From: Cliona cf. orientalis
Taxonomy: Eukaryota > Porifera > Demospongiae > Clionaida > Clionaidae
Reading direction: 5' to 3'
Length of the DNA: 64,000 nucleotides
NCBI GenBank assembly: GCA_963930775.1
Contig: OZ005697.1
Coordinates: 186,001-250,000 of the forward strand
Of this stretch, positions 46,505-59,014 are shown one piece after another; position 1 is the stretch's first letter, and each line of letters starts with the position of its first letter. The notes beneath the pieces are model-generated. The model saw only the letters and a program-made list of their open reading frames with translations, ran no database searches and had not been told where the DNA came from. The position numbers were made by a program, and so were the translations under genes.

Positions 46505-46699
46505 GACGAAACTGATCCTGTCGGTACTTCAGTGAAAAGATGAGGTAAACCATAGATGATATATATATCATCTATGGGTAAACAAAGCCACCCAAAATGG
46601 AACGGTATGCGCATGCTCGGCACATGCACCCACGTTTCGCTAATTATAGCCCCACCCCCTTTTTGGAGACAAAGCCATCGCCAACATAAGTAAAAAAAA
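46505..46699. promoter_or_regulatory. Divergent spacer of unit 3 with palindrome insertion
   Basis: Homologous to 23431-23612, but with an added perfect palindrome at 46550-46577 (CCATAGATGATATA and its complement) between repeats of GTAAAC. This adds an ATATATATAT core near the start of unit 3. Confidence 0.5.
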
Positions 46700-48149
46700 A
46701 TTGCTGCACTGATCCCCAGAGATCCGCCTACATCGAATAAATAATAATAAGCAGGGAAAACAAAGAATAATTTAAAAAGATCATCTTCTGATTCTAACAT
46801 AAAAGAGGATCAAACTTCAAAGAAAATTAATAGTGGGCCCCCTACTCGTTGGCATGAATTATCACCAGTTGAAGAAGAGGTGACTTCCACAACCTCAAAA
46901 GAATCGGAAAACAGTCATTCAACACCTGGTAATGAATCTCTTGATCAGGAGAATAAATCGACAAAAGTAGTAGAAATACCCCCACAGGAATCTCGACTAT
47001 TAGCTGCTACCAGAAGATGTTATTCATATTATATTGGTTCCATCACTGTTTGAAAAGGAGTATCCTTACAAACATTTCAAGCGCAACTACATGCAGGATC
47101 CTGGAGCCAATAATCGTGCTGTTTCTGGCCTTTCAAGCAATTGCGTCCATTCTTATCATACTCTATAAGAATGGAGGAGCACATGTAGTGTTCCAAGATG
47201 GCTTCAATCTTTCACGGTTTATCAGTGTCATACTGCGGATGTTGGTTAGAGTTATAACACCATTCCTCTTCTATATGCAGCTTCGAAGAATGTCAAAAGC
47301 TGAGTAATACAAAGAAAAAAGGATGACTTCACCCCACCTCCACATATCGTGCCAATCAAACGCAAGCAATATATTACTCTGTGGTCATCATACCACACGC
47401 AGTTATTTTCTCTGTTCCCCTATTTTACTTAGGTGCCTTCTTGACAGCAGAAGATAGACTTAGGGGTAGGGGCATTTGCATTAGAGAGCTGTTTCAAGTC
47501 CAAGTTCCCATGATAGGGATGCAGCTGTTTGACTGCCTAGCCTGTTTCTTCATCTTGATGCTAGTTGGTCTTATCAAAGATTGCTACTGCATTGAAAACA
47601 GACTCTCTACTGAAGCACGGAGCAAGTACTTTGATCTTATCCGAAAACGATGGGAAGTAGTTGATACTTTATGCTACACCATAATATTATCAGTAACTAC
47701 TGTCCTCATCACCACTGTTTCTTTGAGTTATCCCACCATCCCGGTTGGACATAATCTTGAACCTGGGGACATAGAAATGTGGAGTTTCTGGACAATAACT
47801 CTCTCTCTCCTCTTGTTCTTTGGCTCTTCTTCCAATCTCACCGCTAAACTTGTAACCATCATCGGTAACATTGTTGTTCCATGCTGTGCCCTTTTCTTCA
47901 CTTTTGTCCTGGGGGTGCAAAGGACTACCTTCCCGCCTGGATCGAAGCTCACTCATTCTCATGTACGCTTATCTCTGTATCACGATTCTTAATCTTCTTT
48001 ATCACTTGCTGATCATCAACTACCGCCACAAGAAGCTTGCATCCAAACGTTTCTGGCTCAGCCTGACTTTATGGATGCTACTTGTTCTGTGTTTAATAGC
48101 GATAGCCATTAGTGAAGTCAGAAAACTAGCAAATTTTATTGATTGGTAA
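46700..48149 (+). pseudogene. Membrane-protein pseudogene 2
   Basis: A copy of pseudogene 1 and diverged relative of the gene at 16961-18845. The initial Met codon is TTG here. Residues such as ELSPVEEEVTSTTSKES, ILEPIIVLFLAFQAIAS, LTAEDRLRGRGICIRELFQV and LIKDCYCIENRLSTEARS are clear. There are frameshifts near 46998-47030, 47090, 47235-47310 (TAA after MSKAE), 47388 and 47940. A 203-codon open stretch (47381-47992) survives, so a truncated product cannot be excluded. Ends FIDW, TAA. Confidence 0.8.
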
Positions 48150-48356
48150 GATTATATTATTGCTTATTCGTCTATACACAATACCACCCCACCATGTGTT
48201 CGATGAAAAATTTAATATTAAAATTGATATATTCATTAAATTTCACACACAAAAAGTCAAATTTATAGTGATACCATTGTGACACAATATAAAAAATTAA
48301 AGGGGAAAAATAATGCAGAGTTAGTAGTATGTGATATAATATTATGAGTCATGTAA
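48150..48356. other. 3' spacer between unit 4 and membrane pseudogene 2
   Basis: AT-rich; homologous to 25075-25259. Nothing else seen. Confidence 0.6.
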
Positions 48357-51300
48357 TCAATAATAATAATTACTGTGTTCAGATGCGGGGGCTGTCCCCT
48401 CAACTGGTCTACGACCTCGTCTTGGTGTCCTTTGGCGTCTCCTTGGGAAGAAGCTGAGCATGGACCTTCTTTGTTTTCTTGGAGCTATTATATACTCTGA
48501 TGCTGCCTGCTCTCTTCTCATTTGAGCCGCCTCTTCTTTCTTGACCAGCTCTCTCAGGAAGATTTTTTTGGCCTGCTCCAATATCCAGTCTCCAACTGAC
48601 CTCACCTCAGCCTTTTGAGCCTAAAAATGATTAAACCAATGATGATGTTGTCATGTTGACCTAATTAAAGGCTCCAAGTGATCATGTAGGTACGCTACTT
48701 ACCTCAGTGAGTTCAGGTTTTGTTTCTTGCTGTCGTCCATTTGTCTCTCCCTCTTTCTCTTTCTCACTCTCTCCCCTCTCTTTCTGAGTATCCTATAATA
48801 TTTAAAGGATTAGGACACTCTCTGAGCACAGTTCACACACTCAGCTAGCAGTTGCCTTACCTCTGCCAAAAGTGTTTGGCCATCATCTGCTGCTTGAGAT
48901 TCGACCTTTGTACTCACATCACTCTTTCTTTGCTCCTGTATGAATAAGAGTTAACATTCTATTCCTGTCTGCCATCTCCAGTTGTCCTCTAGGCCAACCT
49001 CGGCTAGCTCTGTCTTCACTTCCTGCTCTGGACTGATGACCTTTGAACCAACGTGTCGTAGCAGTATGTCACACACGTCTTGATGGCCCCCCTCAGATTG
49101 AGCCATCTTCAGCGCTGTTAGACCAGTCTGGAAGTGTGTATGAGTTTGTGTGGTGAATAATGTGTTGTACAGTCCACATATCCTGCCTCACATACATAAA
49201 ATTAATGTCATGCCAAAATTAGCCATTTCTAATTAAAATTCCACATCACACAACATACGTTGCTTTCAATGTCAACAGCTGCCCCATGCTCCAGTAGTAT
49301 CTCAACAATTTCCAAATGGTCTTGATTCACAGCAAAATGCAGGGGGGTCCATCCGTTCTATAATATTATACAATTATAAAACATCAGTTGAGGAAGTCAT
49401 GTGACCCTCAATCCACAATAGGGAGCCCTGGACTTAGGACCTGGAGTTGACATGTTAGGTACCTGGTCTTGCAGGTTGAGTTGCGGTGTCTTCTCTATCA
49501 ACACCTTCAGGGTCTCAGTGTGCCCGCCCACACTAGCCAGGTGAACCGCTGACTGACCTTTCTGGAATGCCACCACATGTCACCATGGAGACCAGCATGA
49601 TACTACCATGACCACATGTTGGTATATACCTTATTTTGGTAGTCGAGAGTTGCCCCGTGGTCCAGTAGTACCTTCGCTGTCTCCGCTCGTCCATTCTCAC
49701 AAGCCACGCCCAAAAGAGTATTATCACGTTCCTCCTGTAGTTAATTATTATGAGGTGAAAATTATTAGTTACATACACAGGCAATCATCTCACATCGACT
49801 ATGAGATTCACAGGAGCTGCATACTCCAGCAGAACCGAAACAACTTCACTAAAGCCTTGTTCAATGGCACGGTCAAGTGCTGCTTTACAAGCCTAAACAA
49901 TATGGAAATTTTAAAAGTGTTCAGATAGTCGTCATATCAGTTCTCCTCACTTTGTCTTCAAAGTCCATAGTTGTCCTGTTCTCCAACAGAAACCTGGCGA
50001 CGTTCGCATATCCCTGTGCAACTGCCCAAGCTAGAGCAGACACACCATTCTGCATGAAAGCATAAACATTAGACCACCAATCTCACCTCTGTCAGGATCA
50101 ACACTTCAACCTTCACTTATAATTTACGATGTGTGGACATACCACGATTTTGCATAATATTAGTGTACATCTAAGTTACTAACTAGGTTCACTTGAGCTC
50201 TGTATTCCAGTAACACTGCCACTATCTTCTGATGACCATTAGCACTTGCATACATAAGAGCTGACCACCCATCCTATACCACAGCAAATGATCATTCAAA
50301 GTGTGTGTGCATGTTGAAGATCCCTCACCTCATCACAGCGGTCAACACTAGCCCCATGTTCCAGTAGTACTCTGACTGTGGCAGTGCAGCCAAATAGACA
50401 TGCATCCATCAGAGGAGTCACCTCGTCCTAATAATATAGAACAAGTATAAAAACAATTGAATATAATGAAGGATGAAGTAGGGATGGCGGGATCAAAAAG
50501 TACATAAACAAGATTTGTAAGGGATAATCGCATCTACTATACATCCCTACGCTTGCTTAACTTGATTAATACGCACCTATTAATGTTGACGTATTTGTCG
50601 AATCTGGTATGTGGGAGATATTCAGGTTGTTCCCTAGTTGTCGCGATGGTGGGATGGTCAGTTTTGATTCAGTTGCATTATTTAATTTACTGGTTATTTT
50701 TGCACCCCTCAAAAAGCAAGTGTAGGGATGTATAGTAGATGCGATTATCCCTTATAAATCTTGGTTATGTACTTTTTGATCCCGCCATCCCTACTTCATC
50801 CTTCAATTTTATTCAATTGTTACCCCGCGTGCATGCGCAAGGGGTAAAGTAATCGGTTGTGTCATTGTTGTTGTTGTCGTCGTGAGCACAAAAATCGCCA
50901 TATCTTGAGATGTAGACGTCTAAGCGACTCGTAAGCACAATGAATCAATCGAATTCGGTGAAAAACTGGCTTCAGTGTGCGTCAAATCGATGGACACGGT
51001 CCACGGGCGTCACAAATAGTGCCTTTTTGTTGGCTAACGTAGCCACGCCTATCGACAGTGCCTACCAATGCATAATGCATGCCCATTGTGTTGTCTGCTC
51101 ATGCACACAGCTAAGTAGCCAAGAATAATATTATGACTGGTAAAGATCGTCGAAATTAATAATGTTCTTGAAATCATTCTATACTCCATCCGAATCTGCT
51201 GACGGAGCTGAAATCTGCAGCCCTATGGAACCAAAACATAATATAAGTCGGCTATACTATTACAACAGACATATCTCTTAGTAGTCTAGATCTAGTGCAG

Positions 51301-54300
51301 AGAAAGTGTCATGAAGCAGGCTGACAAAGAAGGCTGCTTTAGGCGGCCCAAGTAGCTAGTGATGAGACTCTTCCGTTTAGGGAGAAAACCAAGTTCTAAA
51401 TTTTATTGTTGACAGCAGCTACCTGGGATAATTTTATGATCTGTACGTTACTGCGCTGACCGCTCCTTGAGCCTTAACCTTGCGCCTTCGTATGTCAGAT
51501 ATCTATGATCGATCCAGCGGAGCACTAGACTAAGTGCTGCACACGCTAGCGAGTAGCTTGCCTATGTCTAGCGCCTTACCACTCCTCGAGCCTTGCGCCT
51601 TCATATCCATGATCGATCCATTATATCACAAAATGGCGTATCAGACACACCCAGTTGTCAATGCGCCATACACACCCATTATTACGTAACTGTCGAGATA
51701 ATGCCAAACTAGCGTGCCACTGCATTGCGCGTACAAAATAGAGTGGATTTATATGAGAAGTAAGGTGAGCGGTCCAGACAGTTTTGAGTTAGCCCTGGAT
51801 ATGAGAAAGAAAGAAAGATTGACAATTTGCACTTTTTTCCAAAAAACAAAAAGAGCTGGTTCAGCCGTACCTGATTGTTTCCATGGATGTTTTGGGGCGT
51901 GATAGATAGGTAATCTGGTGCAGATTATGAATATAAAAGTTAAATTAAAATCTTAGAAATTTATTTGCTTTGAGATATTTGATGTTTTATAATGAACCCT
52001 TGACCATCTCCCCAGTAGCTGCATAGTGTAATGGTGCATGTGGTAAAAGGTCGTCAATAGAATGCGTACACATCGATCGATGCTCGCCCCAGAAATCATG
52101 GAGATGGCGTCTAAGATCGACTCTCAGCCTTGACAGCGACAAGTTTCGATGCTTCAATCACAGAGACGAACTCGACAGTACAGTATTCCTTCCGAACTTC
52201 AGGTTGGTCACGCTGCTGCAGTCGCGCGCAGGACAGCCCCTTATGACAATGATGCGTGCTATATATAGCGCAAGGCTAGCTTTATTTATCCACGGCATTA
52301 CGTGAGCCAAGAAAACACGTGAAGTTCAACCAACAGTACTTCTCAGAGAAAGTAGCGCTCAGCTTGTAATGTATTCGCTGGATACACGCGTAAGATACTC
52401 TACATATTTACTGATTTTCAAGTCCCAGAAAGGCTCCAGCGAGGCCCTGAATTTTCTCATAATTACCTCATAGATTACACCATAGGTTTCATCATAATTA
52501 CACCATAATTACCTCATAACCACAGAAAAGTAAATTGCTACTGGGGAGATAATGTATTACATATATGGCATATCCTGGTCATCCCTACTTATAGAGTCTA
52601 CCGACTCGATGATTATTATGCTAATAATTCTTGTACCTGTTCTACTTGTACCAAAGTTATAACATTCTGATCAATCAGATTGCTACGATAAAGCAGAGCT
52701 CTGTAGAGCACATACCTCACACGCACATTGCGTAATCTATAGGTGAATTTTATGTGTATTGCTAAAATTTTGTGAATTAATGGAAATTCTGGTGGGTTGC
52801 AAAGATCTCAGTGATCCGTGGTCAGCCAAAATCAGTGGCAGATCCAGGATTTCTAGAAGGGGGGTTCTGAAATACTATTGTGCGCAAAGTGCGCGCAAAT
52901 TTTTATAAGCCACGCCCACTTTTGAGCCAACCCACGCCCATTTCGCTCGTTCTTGAGATAAACTACGAGCCCTACCTGTCCAATGGATCTGTTTTCGAAC
53001 GAATTTCTTCTAAAGCATGCATTCTAAGGTGAGCCATAGCAGCAGTTTTCTTAGTTCTGTACCATTCCATTTAGCCTAATATCAGTATACTTTAGTGCTA
53101 GGTGCAGCCCAAAGGGGGGTTCCTGTGCACCCTGGATTCCCCTCTGGATCCGCCACTGAAAATACCACTGATTCTCTCTCTGCACCAGATCTAGACTAGG
53201 AAGGTATGGACTGCTACTACCTACATTTATTTATAGCTATCTTACATCGGCTCCATATGGCTTCACATTTCAGTCTGCAGATAGCTACATGTAGCAGCCA
53301 AACAGTATGTCATGAGCATTATTTAGAACATTTCAACGATCTTTTTACCAGTTCATTCTCGGTACTTAGTTGTGCACATGAGCAGGAAGTATAATATGGC
53401 ACTGTTGATAGGCGTGGCTATAATGGCCAACAAAAAGGCACTATTTGTGACACTCGTGGATCGTGTCCCTCGATTTGAAACACACTGAAGCCAGTTTTTG
53501 CCAAATTTGACTGATTCGTTGTGCTTACGAGTCGCTCAGATGCCTGGGTCTCGAGATAAGGTGATTTTTGTGCTCACAACGACAACGATACTACTGATTA
53601 CTTTACCCCCTTGCGCATGCGCGCGGGGTAAAAATATACTATACCATCAGATCTATGAGGAGGAGACTGCACTGAAGACATAACGACTTTATCAAAATTA
53701 TCAGAGCAATTTGTGACTAATTTTATTTAGCATTGTGCAAGCCCATGATAATATTAGTTTCAAGTTTTATAATTTTGGTAGGTTGTATCCCAGGGCACCC
53801 CCCCCCCTGTAAATGGATCACTGCCCTGTAGCCACCCTCTCAACCCTCCTAAGGGCTGACTGCCGAAATAAATAATGCAGGGAGAATAATTAAACTGCAA
53901 AGTAGAGGTTTTACATCTTAATTTAACACTTAACTCTTACATCATCCAATATGTCAATTTGACCTCCATATTCCAGTAACACCAAAACAGTTGCTTTGCT
54001 GCCACGTACACTTGCCCGATGTAGGGCTGACCGTCCATCCTATGAGAGACAACCACCCAATAATTATGATAATACTGCAACACTGGGCTCACTTGTGTTA
54101 TAATATATGTATGTATGTATGTAAAGTACTACTCACCTCTTTATCTCGATAGTCAACATTAGCTTTGTGTTCCAACAGCAGCTTTGCAATGACAGCCTGG
54201 CCAGTCAAACTTGCTCCCAACAGGGGAGTGTAGCCAAAGGCATTCTGCAGTGATGTTTAATTACCCCTTGCGCGCATGCGCAAGGGGTAAAGTAATCGGT

Positions 54301-57300
54301 CGTGTCGTTATTGTTGTGAGCACAAACATCGCCATATCTCGAGATGTAGGCATCTAAGTGACTCGTAAGCACAACGAATCAATCGAATTCGGCGAAAAAC
54401 TGGCTTCAGTGTGCATCAAATTGAGGGATACGGTCCACGAGCGTCACAAATAGTGCCTTTTTGTTGGCTAACGTAGCCCCGCCTATCGACAGTGCCTACT
54501 CAATGCATAATGCATGCCCATTGTGTTTTCTACTCATGCACAACTGAGTAGCCAAGAATATGAGTGGTAAAGATCGTTGAAATTAATAATGCTCATGACA
54601 TCTATAGTCTATCCGCATCCGCTGACGGGGCTGAAATCTGCAGCCCTATGGAACCAAATCATAATGTAAAACAGCTATACTATTGGAAGTTATCAGTTCA
54701 TATCTCCTAGTAGTCTAGATCTGGTACAGAAAGAGTGCTTTTTGTCACCGGGACCTCCAATAGTACATTTAAGCAGCATTTCCACTAACTTTCTGAAGTT
54801 GATAAAATTATAGCCATGCACACAAAACCAACCCTATAGATTGCGCAATGTGCGCATGGGGTATGTGCTCCACAGAGCTCTAGTTACACTATGTTGTATG
54901 GCTGAAAATTTTGTCAGATACTTTAGCACAGTCCAATCAGTTATCTATTGACATTAGACTTACATCATTTATCTCGTTCACATTGGCTCCGCCCTCCAAC
55001 AAGTTCTTGACTTCATCAATGTTACCAGCAAAGCTAGCTCGGAACAGTGGAGTGGAGCCAGTCTGTGAGGGGGGAGAGGGGGGAGGGGGGTAGTATAAGG
55101 TCACTGGTGAGTTTATGTATAGGTTACATCACGAGGTGGAGGTCTCTACGGGATTTATATACCAAGGGCCAGAGGTCCGAGGCTGTGTAAATCACGTAGA
55201 GACCAAACCGAGTGATGTAACCGACTTGTACCATGGGCTACGTGGTCCTGACAATGTATCTACGGCCTAGCAACAACAGCGCCGGCCATAAAAGGCTTGA
55301 GCGCGTACTTAGCAACAGTTCAAACCATCGTCGTCGATCGAGTCGACGCTGGACATCGATGCATAGTGAGCCGACGCCGTTTTCTGTCCAACTCGAGCTT
55401 CTTCCTTGACATTCAGAACCACAATACTATCGTCGCTGCATACAAAACACCGGTCATGTCATCGCTGACTTGATTTCAACTCGAGGCAGTCAGAGTGCAG
55501 CTCAGTTTTTACTACTGCTGACTTGGCAAATCATTCGCTCCACCCATTCAATTAACGCAGTAAGACCTGCCCACCAATCATCTGCATACAGTACTCTGCA
55601 TAGCACTAGAGCTCTGTACTTTATCTCTTTCACTAACAAAAGATACTGTAACTACCCTAGCAGGCATGATCATGTAAAATTTCATAGCCTCAGAGGTAGG
55701 TGTCTATCTAGATAGACACCTCCTAGGAGGTGTCTATTTTATTTAGACACCTATAAATCAATCTGATTGGTCAGAATGTTACAACCATGGTACAAGTGCA
55801 CTTACCATCCACTCCTCATCATAGAGGCCGAGGCCAGGATCATCATCACCACCATCACCATACAGGTCAATCCTGATTATGTTGTGCTGTTGAAAGAACT
55901 CGACTGATTTGAAATAGGTTGCCCTGATCTTGTCAATGATGTGTGGTAGTATCAGCCATGTGATCCTTAAGCTTCCCTCCACAATCTTATCCATGACAGC
56001 TGTCAGTGGAGGCAGATGAAACTCCTTCATGAGTGCCCTCCATAGCTCGTCCACAAACAGCAGTGTTAACTCTGACAGCACGTCTCTCTCTAGTTCTAGT
56101 TCTACCATGAGCTTTTGATAATGGCTGTTGTACCTCTTTGGTGAGAAATAACAATCGGGTATCTCTTCACGATCCTCCAGCTCATTTAGCTTGACAAAGT
56201 CAATGATCCTGGTGGTAGCCTGGAAGCCAGTCAGTTGGCTCTTGTATTCAGTCACCTCCACTCTTGCTGGGTCATCTTCAGGTAGAAATTCTTCAGCCAA
56301 TTCTTCAAGGATCCCATAGTGGTCATAGCGCCAGAGCCGTGCCTTTTTTATGGCATCAAAGACTGTGTCAAGATCATTGTCTTTTGGGATGCTGCAGTTA
56401 TCGTCACAGAATTCAACCAGAAAGCGTCGGACTTTCTTTACTTGCACCTTTCGTTCTTCCATGGATGACTGTATATCAAGCACCAAGTGGGAAAAACGGT
56501 GTTTGATTTTTCTCAGAGCAGTCTCAGCCATTGCCTGACCTGTATGGAGGTAGATAGATATAAAGGTACATCACCAATGAGGAATAACACAGTGGCCGAG
56601 AGGGACAATGCCGCAGCGGCCCAAGCCGCTATGGGCCACTCAAAAGCTGCCGTTCGGCTGCGGCTGACCACTGTGGTTCAGCCACGCCCCGCCAAAATTT
56701 TTAAAATCGGTATTTAGTTTGTGGCTCAGCTGCGCCCACCAATTTTTTAAAATCATACTCCAGTTTTCGAGTGGTTAACTAGACGGTACGGTATCATTAC
56801 CCCATGCGCATACGTTTGTCAGTCTATCTCTGTCATTGTCCACACGATATGCATAGGCATCTGGGCACAGTGGGTTATAACGGAGATCAACATAGCAAAG
56901 AAACAGACTTGGTCTTATTTGGATTCGAACGACACTGGCTACTGTACAGGGATGCTAGTCACACATATTAACCGCGTGCTTTCTTCCCATGCACACGCAA
57001 TACCAACTTACTAGACCACGCCCACCGCAGTGTAATACGAACTCTTTCGATCTCTGCTGAGCACAAGAATGATCACCACTGAAAAAGAAAGGGGGGGATA
57101 TGTCATATAAACGTTTGTCCTCTAAAATTAATTTTAATAGCTAAATAGTAGTATGAATGTAGAAACACTGTGTGTTGGCTTATATTTAGGCTAAGCAACA
57201 AGATGCCGGGTGACTTCAACTGTATATTTGATCAAAGCTTTTCATCATAAGTGATGTGACTCATCAGGATAAGAAAATAGAGAAATCACAAAAGCTTAAA

Positions 57301-58887
57301 TAAAAGGCACAAGGGCTCAAAAAAATGAGGGCTCGAAAAATGAGACGAAAGTCTCAATGAAATGAGACAAAAAACAAACAGCAGCAGAAAACAGACTGGG
57401 CTACCTAGTTAATTAAATTAATTTTAATAGCTAGTAGTCTTCTAGTCTCAATACTCCCATTGCAGCGTTTAGATAAACACATGGAGGGCTGAATCCAGAG
57501 AGAACTCTACGATCTAACTCTAAGACCACACCCAACGTTGTCCAGTTAACCATTCGTAAGAGGCCAGCTGCAGCCGAACAGCAGCCCACGGCAGCTTGGA
57601 CCGCCACAGCAGTGTCCCTCTCGGCCACCGTATGTTAATGTTAACACTGTACACAGTACTACAGTCTACTGGTATGTCAAACTAGGCAATCTACACCTAC
57701 ACAGTCATACACAGTCACACAGGGCAGCTGTGGGATGCAGCTTGAGTGGCTGGCATGGTCATAATTTCAGGTATGGTTTGTGGGAACACTGATCATTATT
57801 AATATTATATATAGCATTATGGTGATTATAGTGCGTACGTTTCTTGGCTTCCTGCTCCGGGGACTGCGTGGGTGGACGTGGGCCACTCACGATCATGGAC
57901 TCTTGCCTGACGTTGGCAGGGATCACGTTCTTTCCTATTGAGGAAGGGCTAATGAATGTGATATTAAAGTTATCCCTACAAATCTTGTTCATGTAGTTTT
58001 TGGCACTCCATCCTTACTTTATCCTTCTACTTTATTTTTATACTTACTATTTGTTATACTTAGTGTGCAATTATTATGCTTCTCATATGTTTCTGAGGTA
58101 CGATTCACTAGTATCACAGGTCATGGTTGTGACTGGTCTAACATCTAACCTGGAGTTTCGGACTCGTGCATAACGACTGTTCCAGGCTGAGGGGGTGACT
58201 CATCAGTCACCTCAGCTCCTTCCTTCAAGATCTCTACAACGCTCTCAGCAAGTTCCATTCTTCCAGCTTTGACGAAGACCTCCATCAGAGCTCTGTAGGT
58301 CGCCGCACTGCCCTGATCCGACTTCCATTTAATCAAAGCTTCCCTCCTGCACGGCAATCAATAATTAGCATTAGTTACTGCTCTCAGCGCTCTTTTGAGG
58401 GTATACATTATTAGATTCGTATAAACTTTTGCCCTTCCTCCTCAATTTACAAAACAATGGCAACACAACGTTTCGCCCTTTGGGCTTCTTTACACCTGAA
58501 GAAGCCCAAAGGGCGAAACGTTGTGTTGCCATTGTTTTGTAAATTGAGGAGGAAGGGCAAAAGTTTATACGAATCTAATAATTAGCAAAAATTTGGGAGC
58601 TGATGACATTTACATCAGTTCTTAGTATAGTCGTACCTCTGAAGCTCAGGTTTCTGGGGATATCTGTCCATGATATCTTTTTTATCTGCGCGAGTCAGTC
58701 CTAGATTATCGCCTATCGTACCCTCCCAGTCGATCATCTGTGCCGCGATCCTCCCGAGGTGCTTATCTATCGTGCCACCTAGAACACCTTTGTTTTCAAA
58801 ATCGATCTCTCTATCCACCTTCCATCGACTGCTCTCTGGTATCGAGACAATTAACTCTGCCACTTTTATTAAGCTTTGAACAGCCAT
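48357..58887 (-). CDS. Unit 4: Death domain - helical domain - 11 ankyrin repeats (one lost splice donor)
   Basis: Exons: 58887-58637, 58346-58150, 57934-57839, 56539-55806, 55062-54964, 54244-54137, 54039-53941, 50427-50329, 50273-50184 (see below), 50049-49951, 49892-49794, 49734-49636, 49561-49463, 49357-49259, 49127-48999, 48935-48861, 48792-48703, 48620-48357; about 941 residues. Type-B Death domain and tail like unit 1 ([18 protein letters not shown]). Exon 4 has one extra Asp codon (DDDPG). At the end of exon 9 the donor AAG/GTAAGA seen in units 1-3 has become AACTTAGATG. A GTTAGT donor 6 nt upstream keeps the frame but drops two residues, and I used it for the model. Exon 15 is shortened by 36 nt, losing part of the acidic linker. 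Introns 3, 4, 5 and 7 are swollen by transposons. Confidence 0.75.
50460..50820. mobile_element. Foldback element in unit 4 intron 7
   Basis: Ends AATGAAGGATGAAGTAGGGA and its complement (TCCCTACTTCATCCTTCAAT), with GGATCAAAAAGTACATAAAC next inside each arm. Relative of 35152-35582 but without the inner MITE, so it shows the pre-insertion state. It is followed directly by a MITE of the CCCC-GCGC family. Confidence 0.7.
50821..51310 (+). mobile_element. MITE copy c (CCCC-GCGC ended family), truncated
   Basis: Starts TTACCCCGCGTGCATGCGC and follows copies b and e through ACTGGCTTCAGTGTGCGTCA and GCTGACGGAGCTGAAATCTG. The GTGCTCTACAGAGCTC end is missing. Confidence 0.6.
51311..52690. other. Transposon-derived filler in unit 4 intron 7
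   Basis: About 51430-52006 parallels 35620-36260 of unit 2 (GATCTGTACGTTAC, TATGAGAAGTAAGGTGAG). This is interrupted by a 543-bp insert, 52007-52549, with ends TCTCCCCAGTAGC and GCTACTGGGGAGA; unit 2 lacks it. No gene seen. Confidence 0.55.
52691..53629 (-). mobile_element. MITE copy d (inverted), hosting a nested element
   Basis: GAGCTCTGTAGAGCACATAC at the left and GCGCATGCGCGCGGGGTAA at the right mark an inverted member of the CCCC-GCGC family. It contains a 326-bp second transposon (52833-53158). Confidence 0.6.
52833..53158. mobile_element. hAT-like MITE with 5-bp flanking repeat
   Basis: Ends CAGTGGCAGATCCAG and its complement CTGGATCCGCCACTG (one mismatch), flanked by AAAAT on both sides. 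326 bp, GC-rich ends, no coding capacity. Confidence 0.75.
54261..54887 (+). mobile_element. MITE copy e (full-length, CCCC-GCGC family)
   Basis: The most complete copy: TTACCCCTTGCGCGCATGCG (a short hairpin) to GTGCTCCACAGAGCTCTAG plus TTA, 627 bp, in unit 4 intron 5. Interior similar to copies b and c. Confidence 0.75.
55125..55797. repeat. Inverted-repeat-rich insert in unit 4 intron 4
   Basis: GGTCTCTACG and CGTAGAGACC form one inverted pair (55141-55205). ACTTGTACCATGG (55228) and CCATGGTACAAGT (55785) form an outer one. A cluster of short palindromes, AGGTGTCTA/TAGACACCT, occurs at 55698-55752. No gene. Probably one or more foldback elements; exact ends uncertain. Confidence 0.55.
56590..57630. 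mobile_element. 1.04-kb non-autonomous transposon in unit 4 intron 3
   Basis: Ends CAGTGGCCGAGAGGGACA and the complement TGTCCCTCTCGGCCACCG, with inverted similarity continuing about 60 bp inwards (GCCGTTCGGCTGCGGCTG and CAGCTGCAGCCGAACAGC). The interior is AT-rich, without transposase. Confidence 0.7.
58407..58582. repeat. Perfect foldback, 84-bp arms
   Basis: Arms 58407-58490 and 58499-58582 are exact complements around the 8-nt loop TACACCTG. It lies in unit 4 intron 1. Units 1 and 2 lack it, so it is an insertion specific to this copy. Confidence 0.9.
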
Positions 58888-59014
58888 CGTAGTTTTACTC
58901 TACGCAGGGGGCGGGGGGCTGGCCCACGAAATGTGGTGGGTGGGGCTACATATACAAGCAGAGTGTAATGTTTTTCAATGAGTGTCACATGTACTGGGAT
59001 TCAAAGATGACAAT
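58888..59014. promoter_or_regulatory. 5' flank of unit 4
   Basis: Same block as before units 1 and 2 (GC-rich stretch, CCCCACCCACC), with a degraded TATA-like TTGTATATG at 58950-58958 (- strand). A foldback transposon now separates it from the rest of the conserved spacer. Confidence 0.5.

Noticed and set aside
26498-49784. Recurring - strand frame with [14 protein letters not shown] in every unit
   Set aside because: Out-of-frame reading of ankyrin exon 12 plus the conserved intron. It recurs only because that block is homogenised between units.
50940-51128. Small frame recurring in the CCCC-GCGC MITE copies
   Set aside because: Not kept open in the other copies (37640, 54380), so not a conserved peptide.
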